A stretch of DNA of 64,000 bases, taken from NCBI RefSeq assembly GCF_000374165.1, contig NZ_KB893723.1, positions 1 through 64,000 of the forward strand. The letters run 5' to 3'. The notes under the pieces were generated by a model that saw nothing but the letters and a program-made list of their open reading frames with translations, had not been told where the DNA came from and searched no databases. Position numbers and translations under genes: made by a program. How positions within the stretch are numbered: position 1 is the stretch's first letter; each line of letters begins with the position of its first letter. The DNA is from Parafrankia elaeagni. GTDB lineage: Bacteria; Actinomycetota; Actinomycetes; Frankiales; Frankiaceae. Positions 42,018 through 50,020 of the stretch are shown here, piece by piece.

Positions 42018-43781
42018 ATGGTCGTTGCGCAGAGATTGTCAAAAGGTGCCAACACGGCGGTTGCCGCGGAGACCGTCCGCGCTGTGGTTTCCTCTGCGTC
42101 CGGCCCGTCCCTCGATGTCTGCGCCGTCCTGGTGACCAGCGCGGGCCAGGTCCGCTCCGACGACGACTTCGTTTTCTACAACCAGCCGCGCCACCGGTCC
42201 GGCGCCGTCAGCCTCGCGACCGGCGGCGCGGACGGTTCCGCCGGCACCGGGGGAACCCTGACCATCGCGACCGGGCGGATCGAGGCCGAGATCGCCACGG
42301 TGGTGATCGCCGGCTCGGTCGACGACGGCACGTTCGCCGGAGTCGGCGGGCTGGTCCTCCAGGTCTGCGACGAGGACGGCCGGCTGCTCGCCGAGTTCGC
42401 GCCGGACACCGCGGAACCGGTCACCACCATGGTCTTCGGCGAGCTGTACCGGCGGGCAACGGGCTGGAAGTTCCGCGCGGTCGGCCAGGGCTGGGACAGC
42501 GGCCTGGCCGGCCTGGCCAGAAGCTTCGGGATCTCCGTCGAGGAGCCGGAGGACGCCCCGGCCGGGTCCGCCGCACCGCAGCGCGGCGCACCTGCGCCCG
42601 CCACACCTGCACCCGCCACACGGGGGACAGCCGGCCCGGGACCCGCTGTGCCGCCCGTGCCCGCTGTGCCGCCGGGACGGGTTCTGCCGCCCATGCCCGC
42701 CCAGCCGTTCGGCGGCGGCGCCCAGCGCCGCGCCGACTGGTATCCCGACCCGGAGGCGGGCGGCGGTCTGCGGTGGTGGGACGGCCACACCTGGACCGCG
42801 CAGACCCGAGGGCAGTTCACCGAATCCGACACCACCTGCGGACGCTGCGGCGCCGCGAAACGCCGCCGCCTCTTTCTCGGGCCGGTGCCCTGCGCGCCCT
42901 GCGAGGACGCGATCCGCAGCATTCTCGCGGACTGGCACCGCCGGCTCGCCGCGGGTATCGACGCCGGCCCGGGAACATCCTCTCTCGAGGATTTCTGGGC
43001 CGAACTGCGTTTCCAGCGCGTCCCCGAGGCCGCCGGCCAGGAGGTGTTCCAGTCCGTGGCGCTGGGCTACCTTCAGCGGCTTGTCACGTTCGCCTTCGCC
43101 GACGAGATCATCGAAGAGCACGAGCTCACCCTCTTCGAGGACGAGGTCCGCCGCCTGGGCATCGGGCACCCCGCGGTCGGGATGATGCGTGAGCGGCTGC
43201 AGCGCGGCCTCGATCTCTCCCGCATCCGCAACGGCGAGCTGCCCCGGGTGACGGTACCGACCCTGCACCTCGACCTGGACGAGATCGTTCACCTGGATGT
43301 GAGTGTGGTGCAGGTTCGCCACCTCGCCAGCGGCCCTCGGCACACCCCTGGACGTCTCGTCGCCAGTAACCGCAAGCTCCGTTTTCTCGCCCAGACCGGT
43401 GCGGGCACGGAACTCGCCTGGGCAAAGGTGGTCGCTGTCGCCGGGAACTACGGAACCGTCGACATCTCGGCGACGACGGCCCGCGGCGGCGGCATCTACC
43501 GCGTCGACGACCCGGAGTACGCGGCGGCCGTCCTCTCCGGTGTGCTGCGCGTCGCGCGGCGGCTGGTGATCGCACCCCGCGGACGCGACAGTCGTGCCGT
43601 TCCGCAGGCGGTGAAGGCGGAGGTCTGGCAGCGTGACAGAGGCGCCTGCGTGCAGTGCAGCGCGACCGAGTACCTGGAGTTCGACCACGTCATCCCGCAC
43701 AGCAGAGGTGGCGCGACCAGTGTGAACAACCTCCAGCTGCTGTGCCGCCGCTGCAACCTGGAGAAGGGCGCGCGGATCTGA
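42018..43781 (+). CDS. TerD - DUF2510 - zinc ribbon - PH-like - HNH nuclease multidomain protein
   Basis: 587 residues from ATG 42018 (GGGGGA five bases upstream). Order: TerD domain, residues ~1-170 (LSKGANTAV, SLDVCAVLV, SDDDFVFYNQPRH); Ala/Pro linker; DUF2510 (ADWYPDPEAGGGLRWWDGHTWT); zinc ribbon (CGRCGAAK, CAPCED); a helical TerB-like part (FAFADEIIEEHELTLFEDEV); a PH-like β domain (GRLVASNRKLRFLAQ to YRVDDPEYAAAVL); and a C-terminal HNH endonuclease (CVQCSATEYLEFDHVIP, then NNLQLLCRRCN). TerD proteins bind calcium and are tied to phage or stress resistance, and HNH cuts nucleic acid. A regulated defence nuclease is inferred. Domain limits after the ribbon are approximate. Confidence 0.85.
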   Translation: MVVAQRLSKGANTAVAAETVRAVVSSASGPSLDVCAVLVTSAGQVRSDDDFVFYNQPRHRSGAVSLATGGADGSAGTGGTLTIATGRIEAEIATVVIAGSVDDGTFAGVGGLVLQVCDEDGRLLAEFAPDTAEPVTTMVFGELYRRATGWKFRAVGQGWDSGLAGLARSFGISVEEPEDAPAGSAAPQRGAPAPATPAPATRGTAGPGPAVPPVPAVPPGRVLPPMPAQPFGGGAQRRADWYPDPEAGGGLRWWDGHTWTAQTRGQFTESDTTCGRCGAAKRRRLFLGPVPCAPCEDAIRSILADWHRRLAAGIDAGPGTSSLEDFWAELRFQRVPEAAGQEVFQSVALGYLQRLVTFAFADEIIEEHELTLFEDEVRRLGIGHPAVGMMRERLQRGLDLSRIRNGELPRVTVPTLHLDLDEIVHLDVSVVQVRHLASGPRHTPGRLVASNRKLRFLAQTGAGTELAWAKVVAVAGNYGTVDISATTARGGGIYRVDDPEYAAAVLSGVLRVARRLVIAPRGRDSRAVPQAVKAEVWQRDRGACVQCSATEYLEFDHVIPHSRGGATSVNNLQLLCRRCNLEKGARI

Positions 43782-43971
43782 GCCACCGTTCCGGCACCGG
43801 TCCGACAGCTGCCTGCGCCGCACACGGAGACACGAAGATCCGTCTGTGGGCTCTGCGCTGGCCGAGGCCTCCGTGGGGCACCACAGAGGCCGGCATGGAT
43901 CTACGCTGGAGGCGGTCGGCCGCGGCCGACCAACGTCCTGGACGTGCCACGGTTCATCCACCCAGGAGGCG

Positions 43972-44607
43972 ATGGTGACAGCGGCGACGCCGGAGGACAG
44001 CTGGCTGCGTGGCCTGCGCCCGCAGCCCGCTCGGGTGACGGCCGCCGAGTACGAGGCGTTGTCGGAGGAGATCGCCCGGGCGATCGAGATCGTCGACGGC
44101 TACGTCATCTTCTGCGAGGCGCCGACCCCGGAGCACCAGACGGCCGGGCGGCGGCTGGCCAACCTGCTGGAACGGCACGCCCGGGATGCGACGAGGTCCG
44201 GCCGCCACGGCTGCCTGACGGTCAACAACGACGTCGACCTGCGGCTGCGCGACGTCCCCCTGCTCAACCGCCGGCCTGACGTCATCCTCTACCGCTGCCT
44301 TGACCGGGCCCGCGGCGAACGGCTCCGGGCCGAGCACGCCCTGCTCGTCGTCGAGATAGTCTCGCCCGGTTCGGAAACCCAGGACACCACCGACAAACTG
44401 GGCGAGTACGCCCGAGCGGGGATCCCGCACTACTGGATCACCCGGCTCGACAGCGACGGCGTCACCAGCATCGAACGCTTCGCGCTCGACCGGGCCAGCA
44501 TGCGCTACAAGCATCTTGGCACCGTCATGAAGGACGAGGCCGGCGGTCCACCCGAGCTCGTGAATCCCATCCCGATCGTCATCACCTGGGCCGAGCTGAC
44601 TTTCTGA
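43972..44607 (+). CDS. Uma2-family PD-(D/E)xK-fold protein
   Basis: 211 residues from ATG 43972 or GTG 43975 (AGGAGG immediately upstream). Typical order: AAEYEALSEEIARAIEIVDG, NRRPDVILYRC with the catalytic Asp, LLVVEIVSPGSETQDTTDKL with the Glu-x-x-Ser and Lys, and YARAGIPHYWITRLD. The Uma2 nuclease fold is frequent in actinobacteria and cyanobacteria; the biological role is unknown. It lies 190 bases after the TerD-HNH gene on the same strand. Confidence 0.88.
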   Translation: MVTAATPEDSWLRGLRPQPARVTAAEYEALSEEIARAIEIVDGYVIFCEAPTPEHQTAGRRLANLLERHARDATRSGRHGCLTVNNDVDLRLRDVPLLNRRPDVILYRCLDRARGERLRAEHALLVVEIVSPGSETQDTTDKLGEYARAGIPHYWITRLDSDGVTSIERFALDRASMRYKHLGTVMKDEAGGPPELVNPIPIVITWAELTF

Positions 44608-44686
44608 GCCTGCCTGCCACCTCGGACGTGCTGTTCGGGTATCCGCGGGCATCCTGGCTAGCACCTGCAGTTCGGGTTCGGGCGCG

Positions 44687-45469
44687 TCAGTGGCAGTGGC
44701 CCTGCCGGCCGAGGGTGTCCACGGGGGGTGCGGCGGGGCGGGTCCACTGCGGCACGGGGCGGCTGGTCGGGCCCCAGGTGGCGTTCCCGTCGGCGTCCGA
44801 GCGCCAGTACCAGCAGGCGTGGCTCCCCTCGGGCCAGCCCTCGGGCTTGTCCTCCCACGCCTCGCCACGGCCGTAGGGCGTCCGGTCGAGCAGGGCGAAG
44901 GAGCCGTTGGCCGGCTCGTTGCCGCGGCCCGTCGTGGAGTAGGTGAGGAACACGCGGTCGCCGTCGCGCAGGAAGCAGGTGAGGTAGCCCATGGCGCCGC
45001 CGACGGGCTCGTCCAGGTCGCGCACCGAGAACCAGGGCTGGGTGTAGCCCATGAAGGCGACGTAGGAGGCCACCTCGTCCCACCGGCCCGTCGTGACGAT
45101 CGCGGCGGAGACGCCTCGGGCGTTGAGGTAGACAGCGTCCTTCAGGTGCCAGGCCATCATGGTGCAGCCCTCGCACTGCCCCTGGTGCGGTGCGCCGTCC
45201 CACCACATGTGCTTGTAGACCACGAGCTCGTCGCGGCCCTGGAACAGGTCGAGGAACGGGACCGGGCCGTCGGCGCCGACAACCTGCACCGTCCCGTCGA
45301 ACTCCACCATCGGCAGCCGGCGGCGGGCCGCGGCGAGGGCGTCACCCTCTCGGGTGTGGGCCTTCTCGCGGACCAGGAGCCCGTCCCGGGCGGCCTGCCA
45401 GGTGGCCAGGTCAACGATGAGCGGGCGGCCTGCCAGCGTAGTGGCCGCGTCGCCGGGGATGGTCGTCAT
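44687..45469 (-). CDS. DUF899 thioredoxin-fold protein
   Basis: 260 residues. Blocks typical of DUF899: LLVREKAHTREGDALAAARRRLPM, LFQGRDELVVYKHMWW, QCEGCTMMAWHL (the CxxC-type pair), FMGYTQPWFSVRDL and VFLTYSTTGRGNEP. Relatives have a thioredoxin-like fold without proven activity. The C-terminal end (RQGHCH) is His/Cys-containing. It stands alone and is divergent from the MFS gene. Confidence 0.9.
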   Translation of the reverse strand: MTTIPGDAATTLAGRPLIVDLATWQAARDGLLVREKAHTREGDALAAARRRLPMVEFDGTVQVVGADGPVPFLDLFQGRDELVVYKHMWWDGAPHQGQCEGCTMMAWHLKDAVYLNARGVSAAIVTTGRWDEVASYVAFMGYTQPWFSVRDLDEPVGGAMGYLTCFLRDGDRVFLTYSTTGRGNEPANGSFALLDRTPYGRGEAWEDKPEGWPEGSHACWYWRSDADGNATWGPTSRPVPQWTRPAAPPVDTLGRQGHCH

Positions 45470-45736
45470 GGTGTCCTCCGTGGTGTCTCGTGCCGGGCCG
45501 CGTCTTGCGACGCGCTCCGACGCTCACCAGGGCAGACCCGCGACCCGGCCGGAACTCATCGCGGCGGGGATCCCGTCATCCGCTGGCCGGCGCCGGCCAT
45601 GGCACTAGGATCGGGCGTTATGCGACACCGACGACGTTGATCCCACGGATCTTCCGCTGCTGAGGCGGGCCTTGCCCGCCGGCTGTACGCGTATGCGGCG
45701 TGTGAGGACGCGGTCCTCCTCTACCCGCTGTATGCG

Positions 45737-46960
45737 TTGCTCTTCGTCGAGCATGGCCTGTCACCGGCCGCTGTCTCGTCGCTGTTCGCGCTGTGGTCGC
45801 TCACGGCGTTCCTCACCGAGGTTCCCTCGGGCGTGCTGGCAGACCTGGTGCCGCGCCGGCTGCTGCTGGTCTTCTCTCCGCTGCTGACAGCCGCCGGGTT
45901 CGCCCTCTGGACCCTGGCACCTGGCTTCGGTGCTTTCGCCGCCGGGTTCGTGCTGTGGGGAATCGGCGGGTCGCTGCGGTCGGGCACCTGGCAGGCCTAC
46001 ATCCACGCCGAGCTCACGGCGCTGGGCCGGGTGGACGCCTACCCCCGGCTGACAGGCCGCGCTGAGGCCGTCGGCACCATGTCAGCGCTGGTCGCGGCTG
46101 TGGCGGCAGGCCCGGTGCTGGCCGTGGGCGGATTCGTCACGGTGGGGTTGGCGAGCGTCGCCGCACCTCTGATGGCCGCTGCTCTCGCCCTGGCCCTGCC
46201 CCACACCCGCACCACCATGACCGCTGCCGGGCCTGGCGGGCCTGCCGGGCCTGCCGGGCCTGGCGAGGCCTGCGACGCGGCGGACGGTGGCCGGGATGCG
46301 TGTTCGAGCGTCGGCGGGGAGCAGGAAACAGGGTCGCCTCGGGTTCTCCGCCAGGGCTTGGCGGCTCTGCGCCGCTCGGCGGCGACACGGGTTGCCGTCG
46401 CGATGGTGGCCGGCCTGGCAGCCATCCTCACGCTCGACGAGTACCTGCCCCTGCTCGTCGCCGACACGGGACTCCCACCGTCCCTCGTCCCCGCCGGTTA
46501 CGGGATCATGCTTGCCGGTATCGCCGTCGGCGCCTGGCTGGCCGATCGCGGAACCCGCCACCCGGGTCGGGTACTGGCCGCCGGGGGATGCGCCCTGGCT
46601 GTCGGTGCGCTCAGCGCCACGCCTGTCGGGCTGGTCGGTGTGGCGGTCGCGTTCGGGGTGCTGCAGTGGGCGGCGGTGCAGGCCGACACCCGGTTGCAAC
46701 AGGTCGTTCCGGATTCGTCCCGGGCGACGGTCACCTCGCTCGCCGGGTCCGTGTCCGAGATCGCCTCGGTGGGGGTGTTCGGTTTCTGGGCCGCGGGATC
46801 GGTGTGGGCGGGCCCGACGATGCTGTTCGGCTGCGCCGGTCTGCCGGTGCTCCTGCTGGCCGGTACGTGGCGTCGTTCCAGCAGCCGGCCGGTTCGCGCC
46901 GCCATTCGTTGTTGCACGGTTCGTCTCAAGCGTGGAGCGAATCGATCCACGAAAAGGTGA
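45737..46960 (+). CDS. MFS exporter with a damaged or unresolved 5' end
   Basis: A major facilitator of about 12 helices in which conserved sequence begins upstream of the first usable start (TTG 45737). In the same frame, 45674-45736 encodes ARRLYAYAACEDAVLLYPL, the first part of helix 1. No ATG/GTG/TTG precedes it in that frame before TGA 45638-45640. ATG 45620 is in frame but blocked by this stop. The overlapping frame reads DPTDLPLLRRAL just before it, as if one base were lost near 45674. Motif A-like VPSGVLADLVPRRLL is present. A Gly/Pro repeat lies at 46230-46262. Possible exporter for the peptide encoded downstream. Confidence 0.75.
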   Translation: MLFVEHGLSPAAVSSLFALWSLTAFLTEVPSGVLADLVPRRLLLVFSPLLTAAGFALWTLAPGFGAFAAGFVLWGIGGSLRSGTWQAYIHAELTALGRVDAYPRLTGRAEAVGTMSALVAAVAAGPVLAVGGFVTVGLASVAAPLMAAALALALPHTRTTMTAAGPGGPAGPAGPGEACDAADGGRDACSSVGGEQETGSPRVLRQGLAALRRSAATRVAVAMVAGLAAILTLDEYLPLLVADTGLPPSLVPAGYGIMLAGIAVGAWLADRGTRHPGRVLAAGGCALAVGALSATPVGLVGVAVAFGVLQWAAVQADTRLQQVVPDSSRATVTSLAGSVSEIASVGVFGFWAAGSVWAGPTMLFGCAGLPVLLLAGTWRRSSSRPVRAAIRCCTVRLKRGANRSTKR

Positions 46961-46995
46961 CAGGTCGGCCTCGACATGTTCGGGCCGAAACTCAT

Positions 46996-47013
46996 CTGCG
47001 CCCATGGGCGCAG
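46996..47013. promoter_or_regulatory. 18-bp perfect palindrome upstream of the Gly/Trp peptide
   Basis: ctgcgcccatgggcgcag reads the same on both strands. It lies in the 230-base gap between the MFS gene and the peptide gene. It could be an operator for a dimeric regulator or part of a terminator. Confidence 0.5.
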
Positions 47014-47190
47014 GGTGATGAACCCTTTCTGAACCTGCGCTGAAACGGGTGGGGAGACCATGGAGGGTGGTGGAAGGAATGCTCCCCGGGCTCTGGCGAA
47101 CGTGTCCGACCGCGCCGGCCAGGCGAACGGCCGCGACGCGCTCTCGACCAAGCGGCCACCGAACAATCGCGAGCCTGGAACGAGGAGGCC

Positions 47191-47364
47191 ATGATGAAGC
47201 GCAGGTACGAGGCGCCGTCGATCTCGGCGCGAGGATCTTTCCAGGATGTCACCGGAACCTTCTTCTGGGGCTGGCACCGGGGCTGGGGCTGGGGCCACGG
47301 CTGGGGCAGTCGGGGCGGCTGGGGCTGGAACCGCGGCGGCTGGGGACGTGGCTGGGGCTGGTAG
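47191..47364 (+). CDS. 57-residue peptide: lasso-type leader plus Gly/Trp-rich tail, candidate RiPP precursor
   Basis: ATG 47191 (or 47194) to TAG 47362-47364, with GAGGAGG directly upstream. Residues 6-21 are YEAPSISARGSFQDVT, which fits every position of the lasso-peptide leader pattern Y-x2-P-x-[LI]-x3-G-x-F-x3-T. The 35-residue tail (23-57) contains 10 Trp, 14 Gly, 4 Arg and 2 His and no Asp or Glu. A classical lasso ring needs Asp or Glu at core position 7-9, so the product cannot be an ordinary lasso peptide. No lasso cyclase, protease or RRE gene is in the window. Neighbours on the same strand are an MFS exporter (before) and a cytochrome P450 (after). Confidence 0.75.
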   Translation: MMKRRYEAPSISARGSFQDVTGTFFWGWHRGWGWGHGWGSRGGWGWNRGGWGRGWGW

Positions 47365-47610
47365 GAACCAGCCGAATCGGAGCTCCCCACCTGGAACATC
47401 TCCCCGAAGGAAGCGGAGGCCGGGCCCGATCGAGCCGTCCATGGCGGCGACCAGGTCGGGCGCGGCCTCCGCGCAGTACCCGAACTCCAATCGGACGATG
47501 GGAACCGGCCGCCGCCGGGTCGGAGCCGAGCGGTTTCCTCCTGCCCCGTGCCGTCGGGGCGGGATTCTGGAGCCACCGTGCGGTGCGAACTTCGGTGGAG
47601 GAGATGGTCT

Positions 47611-48888
47611 GTGGCCACGGTGAGCGGCGCGGAGACGTCCACGGTCGGGGAGACATCCACGGTCGGCCTCGGCGGGCTGGTGGGCGCGATGACGGCGACC
47701 CGCCTTGCGGACCCCTATCCGCGCTACCGGGAGTTCCGGGAGGCTGCCGCCTTCGTGCCCGACGAGATGGCCGGCCGCACGATCACGCTGGTGACCCGTC
47801 TTGCCGAGGCGTCGGCGGTGCTCGCCCATCCGGCGTCCGGGCACGGGTACGGCGCCGGCATCAGCTACCGCGGGATCGCCGAGGACGGGCTGGGCTCGCT
47901 GCTGCGCGCCGACCCGCCCGACCACACCCGCCTGCGGCGCCTGGTCGGGCGGGCATTCACCCCGGCCGTCATCGAAGCCCTCGTCCCGGAGATCACCTCC
48001 GTGGCGCACACCCTGCTCGACCAGGCGATCGACCAGGGCCGGATCGACGCCGTCGCCTCCTACGCGCGCCCGCTGCCACTGCGGGTGATGTGCCGGCTGC
48101 TCGGCGTCCCGACCGCGGACGAGGAGCTGTTCGGGGGATGGGCGGACGCCCTCAGCCGCGGCCTCGACCCGGCCTACCTGCTCACCGCCGCGGACAAGGC
48201 CGCCTGCAACACGGCGACGGCCGCGTTCGACGCCTACTTCCGCGACCTGATCGCCCGGCGCCGCCGAGAACCACGCGCGGACCTGCTCAGCCGCCTCGTG
48301 GAGATCCACGACGACGGCGACATGCTCACCGAGCGGGAACTGCTCGAACTGTGCACCCTGCTTCTCGTCGCCGGCCACGAGACGACCGTGAACCTCATCA
48401 GCGGCGGCATCCTCGCGCTGCTGCGCAACCCCGAGCAGCTGGCGGCCGTGCGGGCCGATCCGTGGCTGGTCGGCTCCGCCGTCGAGGAGACCCTGCGCCA
48501 CGACCCGCCGGTACAGTTCATCGCCCGCACCATCCTGCAGGACGCCGACATAGCCGGGTACCGGTTCACCCGCGGCGACGGCGCCGTCATCATGATCGGC
48601 GCCGCCAACCGCGACCCGGCCGCGTTCGCCGAACCGGACCGCTTCCGCGCCGCCCGCCACACGAGCTCCGCCGGGACGCGGCGCCACCTCGGGTTCGGCG
48701 TCGGCATCCACTACTGCCTCGGCGCGCCGCTGGCCCGGCTGGAGGCGGACATCGCCTTCCGGGCCCTACTGAACCGGGCGCGCTCCATCACCCTGGCCGA
48801 CGAATCGCCGGCCGGCGGCGCTCTCATCTACCGCCCGCACATCATCCTGCGGGGCCTGGCAAACCTCCCGCTCCACCTGTCAGCCTGA
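47611..48888 (+). CDS. Cytochrome P450
   Basis: 425 residues from GTG 47611, preceded by GGAGGAG. Haem ligand motif FGVGIHYCLGAPLARLE; I-helix LLLVAGHETTVNLIS; K-helix EETLRHDPPV (ExxR); C-helix DPPDHTRLRRLVGRAFTP. Soluble bacterial class, needing ferredoxin and reductase, neither of which is nearby. The N-terminus contains a duplicated ETSTVG. Separated by 246 bases from the Gly/Trp peptide; P450s are known to cross-link aromatic residues in some RiPPs, but here the link is only positional. Confidence 0.93.
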   Translation: MATVSGAETSTVGETSTVGLGGLVGAMTATRLADPYPRYREFREAAAFVPDEMAGRTITLVTRLAEASAVLAHPASGHGYGAGISYRGIAEDGLGSLLRADPPDHTRLRRLVGRAFTPAVIEALVPEITSVAHTLLDQAIDQGRIDAVASYARPLPLRVMCRLLGVPTADEELFGGWADALSRGLDPAYLLTAADKAACNTATAAFDAYFRDLIARRRREPRADLLSRLVEIHDDGDMLTERELLELCTLLLVAGHETTVNLISGGILALLRNPEQLAAVRADPWLVGSAVEETLRHDPPVQFIARTILQDADIAGYRFTRGDGAVIMIGAANRDPAAFAEPDRFRAARHTSSAGTRRHLGFGVGIHYCLGAPLARLEADIAFRALLNRARSITLADESPAGGALIYRPHIILRGLANLPLHLSA

Positions 48889-48889
48889 A

Positions 48890-48924
48890 TGGCTTCGTCA
48901 GACGTCGATCAGACGGCGAAGCCA
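48890..48924. terminator. Stem-loop between convergent P450 and Excalibur genes
   Basis: tggcttcg (48890-48897) pairs with cgaagcca (48917-48924); the inner cgtc/gacg bases can extend it. Likely a shared terminator. Confidence 0.5.
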
Positions 48925-49006
48925 GTGCCGGATGCCCTCGACATGCCCTCGACGTCAACGGTCGTCCGGCCGACCCGGGCCTGTCCGCCACCCGGCTGCC
49001 ACCGGC

Positions 49007-49684
49007 TCAGCTGTCGCAGCCGGTGCCGTCGCCGTCCCGGTCCAGGTCGAACGGGTCCGGAGACGTGACGCGCAGCGGCCCGCGGACATAGTTCGGTCCG
49101 TTTCCCTCACCGCCCTCGCAGTCGTAGTCGTAGTCGCCGGTGCGCAGGCAGGCGTCCGGATACGACGAGTCGCAACCGGCGCGCGAATCCGCCGTGGTTG
49201 GCGGCGCGGGCGGTGGCACCGGAGGTTCGGGGACGCGCGGTGGATCGACTGCCGCAGGCGGCGCTGGGTCTGCCGGAGGAATCGGCGCCACGGAGGCCAC
49301 TGGCGGAACCCCGATCGACGCTACCGGGCGGGCCGGTGCCGGTACTGGTGCCACCGGCGGCTGGATCGTCGGTGGTTGCTCCACAGCGGAGGATCGTATG
49401 AAGGAGCCCGGGGTGTCAGGGGCAGCCGACGTGGTCTGGCTGACCGGAGCGTCGGGATCCGTCTGCGGGATGGACGCGACGCACACACCGAAGACGATCA
49501 CGGCGGTCACCGTCACGCCCGTGGCGGCACGGCGACTGCGGATCCGTGCCCGCAGGAGACGACCCCGGGCCAGTGCGACCAGACCGACGACAAGGACAGT
49601 CAGCAACCCGAGCCCCAGGAAGGCAAGAAAGGCGGTCACAGCCCCGTGCCACCCTCGCCAAAAGGTGGTCGGGGCCTGGCGCAA
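49007..49684 (-). CDS. Membrane-anchored Excalibur-domain protein
   Basis: 225 residues. Two hydrophobic helices (FLAFLGLGLLTVLVVGLVALA; TGVTVTAVIVFGVCVAS) are followed by a Pro/Ala-rich extracellular stalk (residues ~75-165). The C-terminal Excalibur calcium-binding domain has CDSSYPDACLRTGDYDYDC and DLDRDGDGTGCDS. The domain is common on surface nucleases and envelope proteins in Gram-positives; no catalytic domain is present here. Confidence 0.85.
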   Translation of the reverse strand: MRQAPTTFWRGWHGAVTAFLAFLGLGLLTVLVVGLVALARGRLLRARIRSRRAATGVTVTAVIVFGVCVASIPQTDPDAPVSQTTSAAPDTPGSFIRSSAVEQPPTIQPPVAPVPAPARPVASIGVPPVASVAPIPPADPAPPAAVDPPRVPEPPVPPPAPPTTADSRAGCDSSYPDACLRTGDYDYDCEGGEGNGPNYVRGPLRVTSPDPFDLDRDGDGTGCDS

Positions 49685-50020
49685 AAGCGCCGATCATCCA
49701 AGGCCGTCAAGACCCGAGCCCCCAGGAAAATCGTTGTCGGCCTATGGCGGCGACAACATACCCTTGTCCCACGACGGCGGGTGCGGCGACATACCGGTCG
49801 GTGAAATTCGGCCCGAAGGTACTCGTACCCATTTCGTGCGACCGGATCTCGAGTCCGTCATGTACTCAAAGTGACCGATGGGCCGGCAGCTCGCGATATC
49901 GGCCTGGCCTTCCGGTTCACGGCTCGGTTGCCGGGAGAGACCAGCTCGACCACGAGCTGCACGGCCGTTGTGCCGATGTTGACGCCGTCCTCGACGTATC
50001 AGGTGCCCGCTCGCGGGCCT
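49685..50020. other. Intergenic region, no gene seen
   Basis: 336 bases between two minus-strand genes. Lower GC than its surroundings and with no supported frame on either strand. It probably carries the promoter of the Excalibur gene. Confidence 0.5.

Noticed and set aside
47246-47360. Pro/Gln-rich frame on the minus strand
   Set aside because: It is the reverse complement of the Gly/Trp codons; the plus-strand frame has the ribosome site and leader motif.
47191-47364. Calling the Gly/Trp peptide a classical lasso precursor
   Set aside because: No Asp/Glu in the tail for ring closure and no lasso cyclase, protease or RRE gene within the window.
46498-48711. 737-residue minus-strand open frame, including a normal-looking stretch GYCAEAAPDLVAAMDGSIG near 47450
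   Set aside because: Antisense to MFS, the peptide gene and P450. The short sensible stretch could be a relic but has no start or homology I can name.
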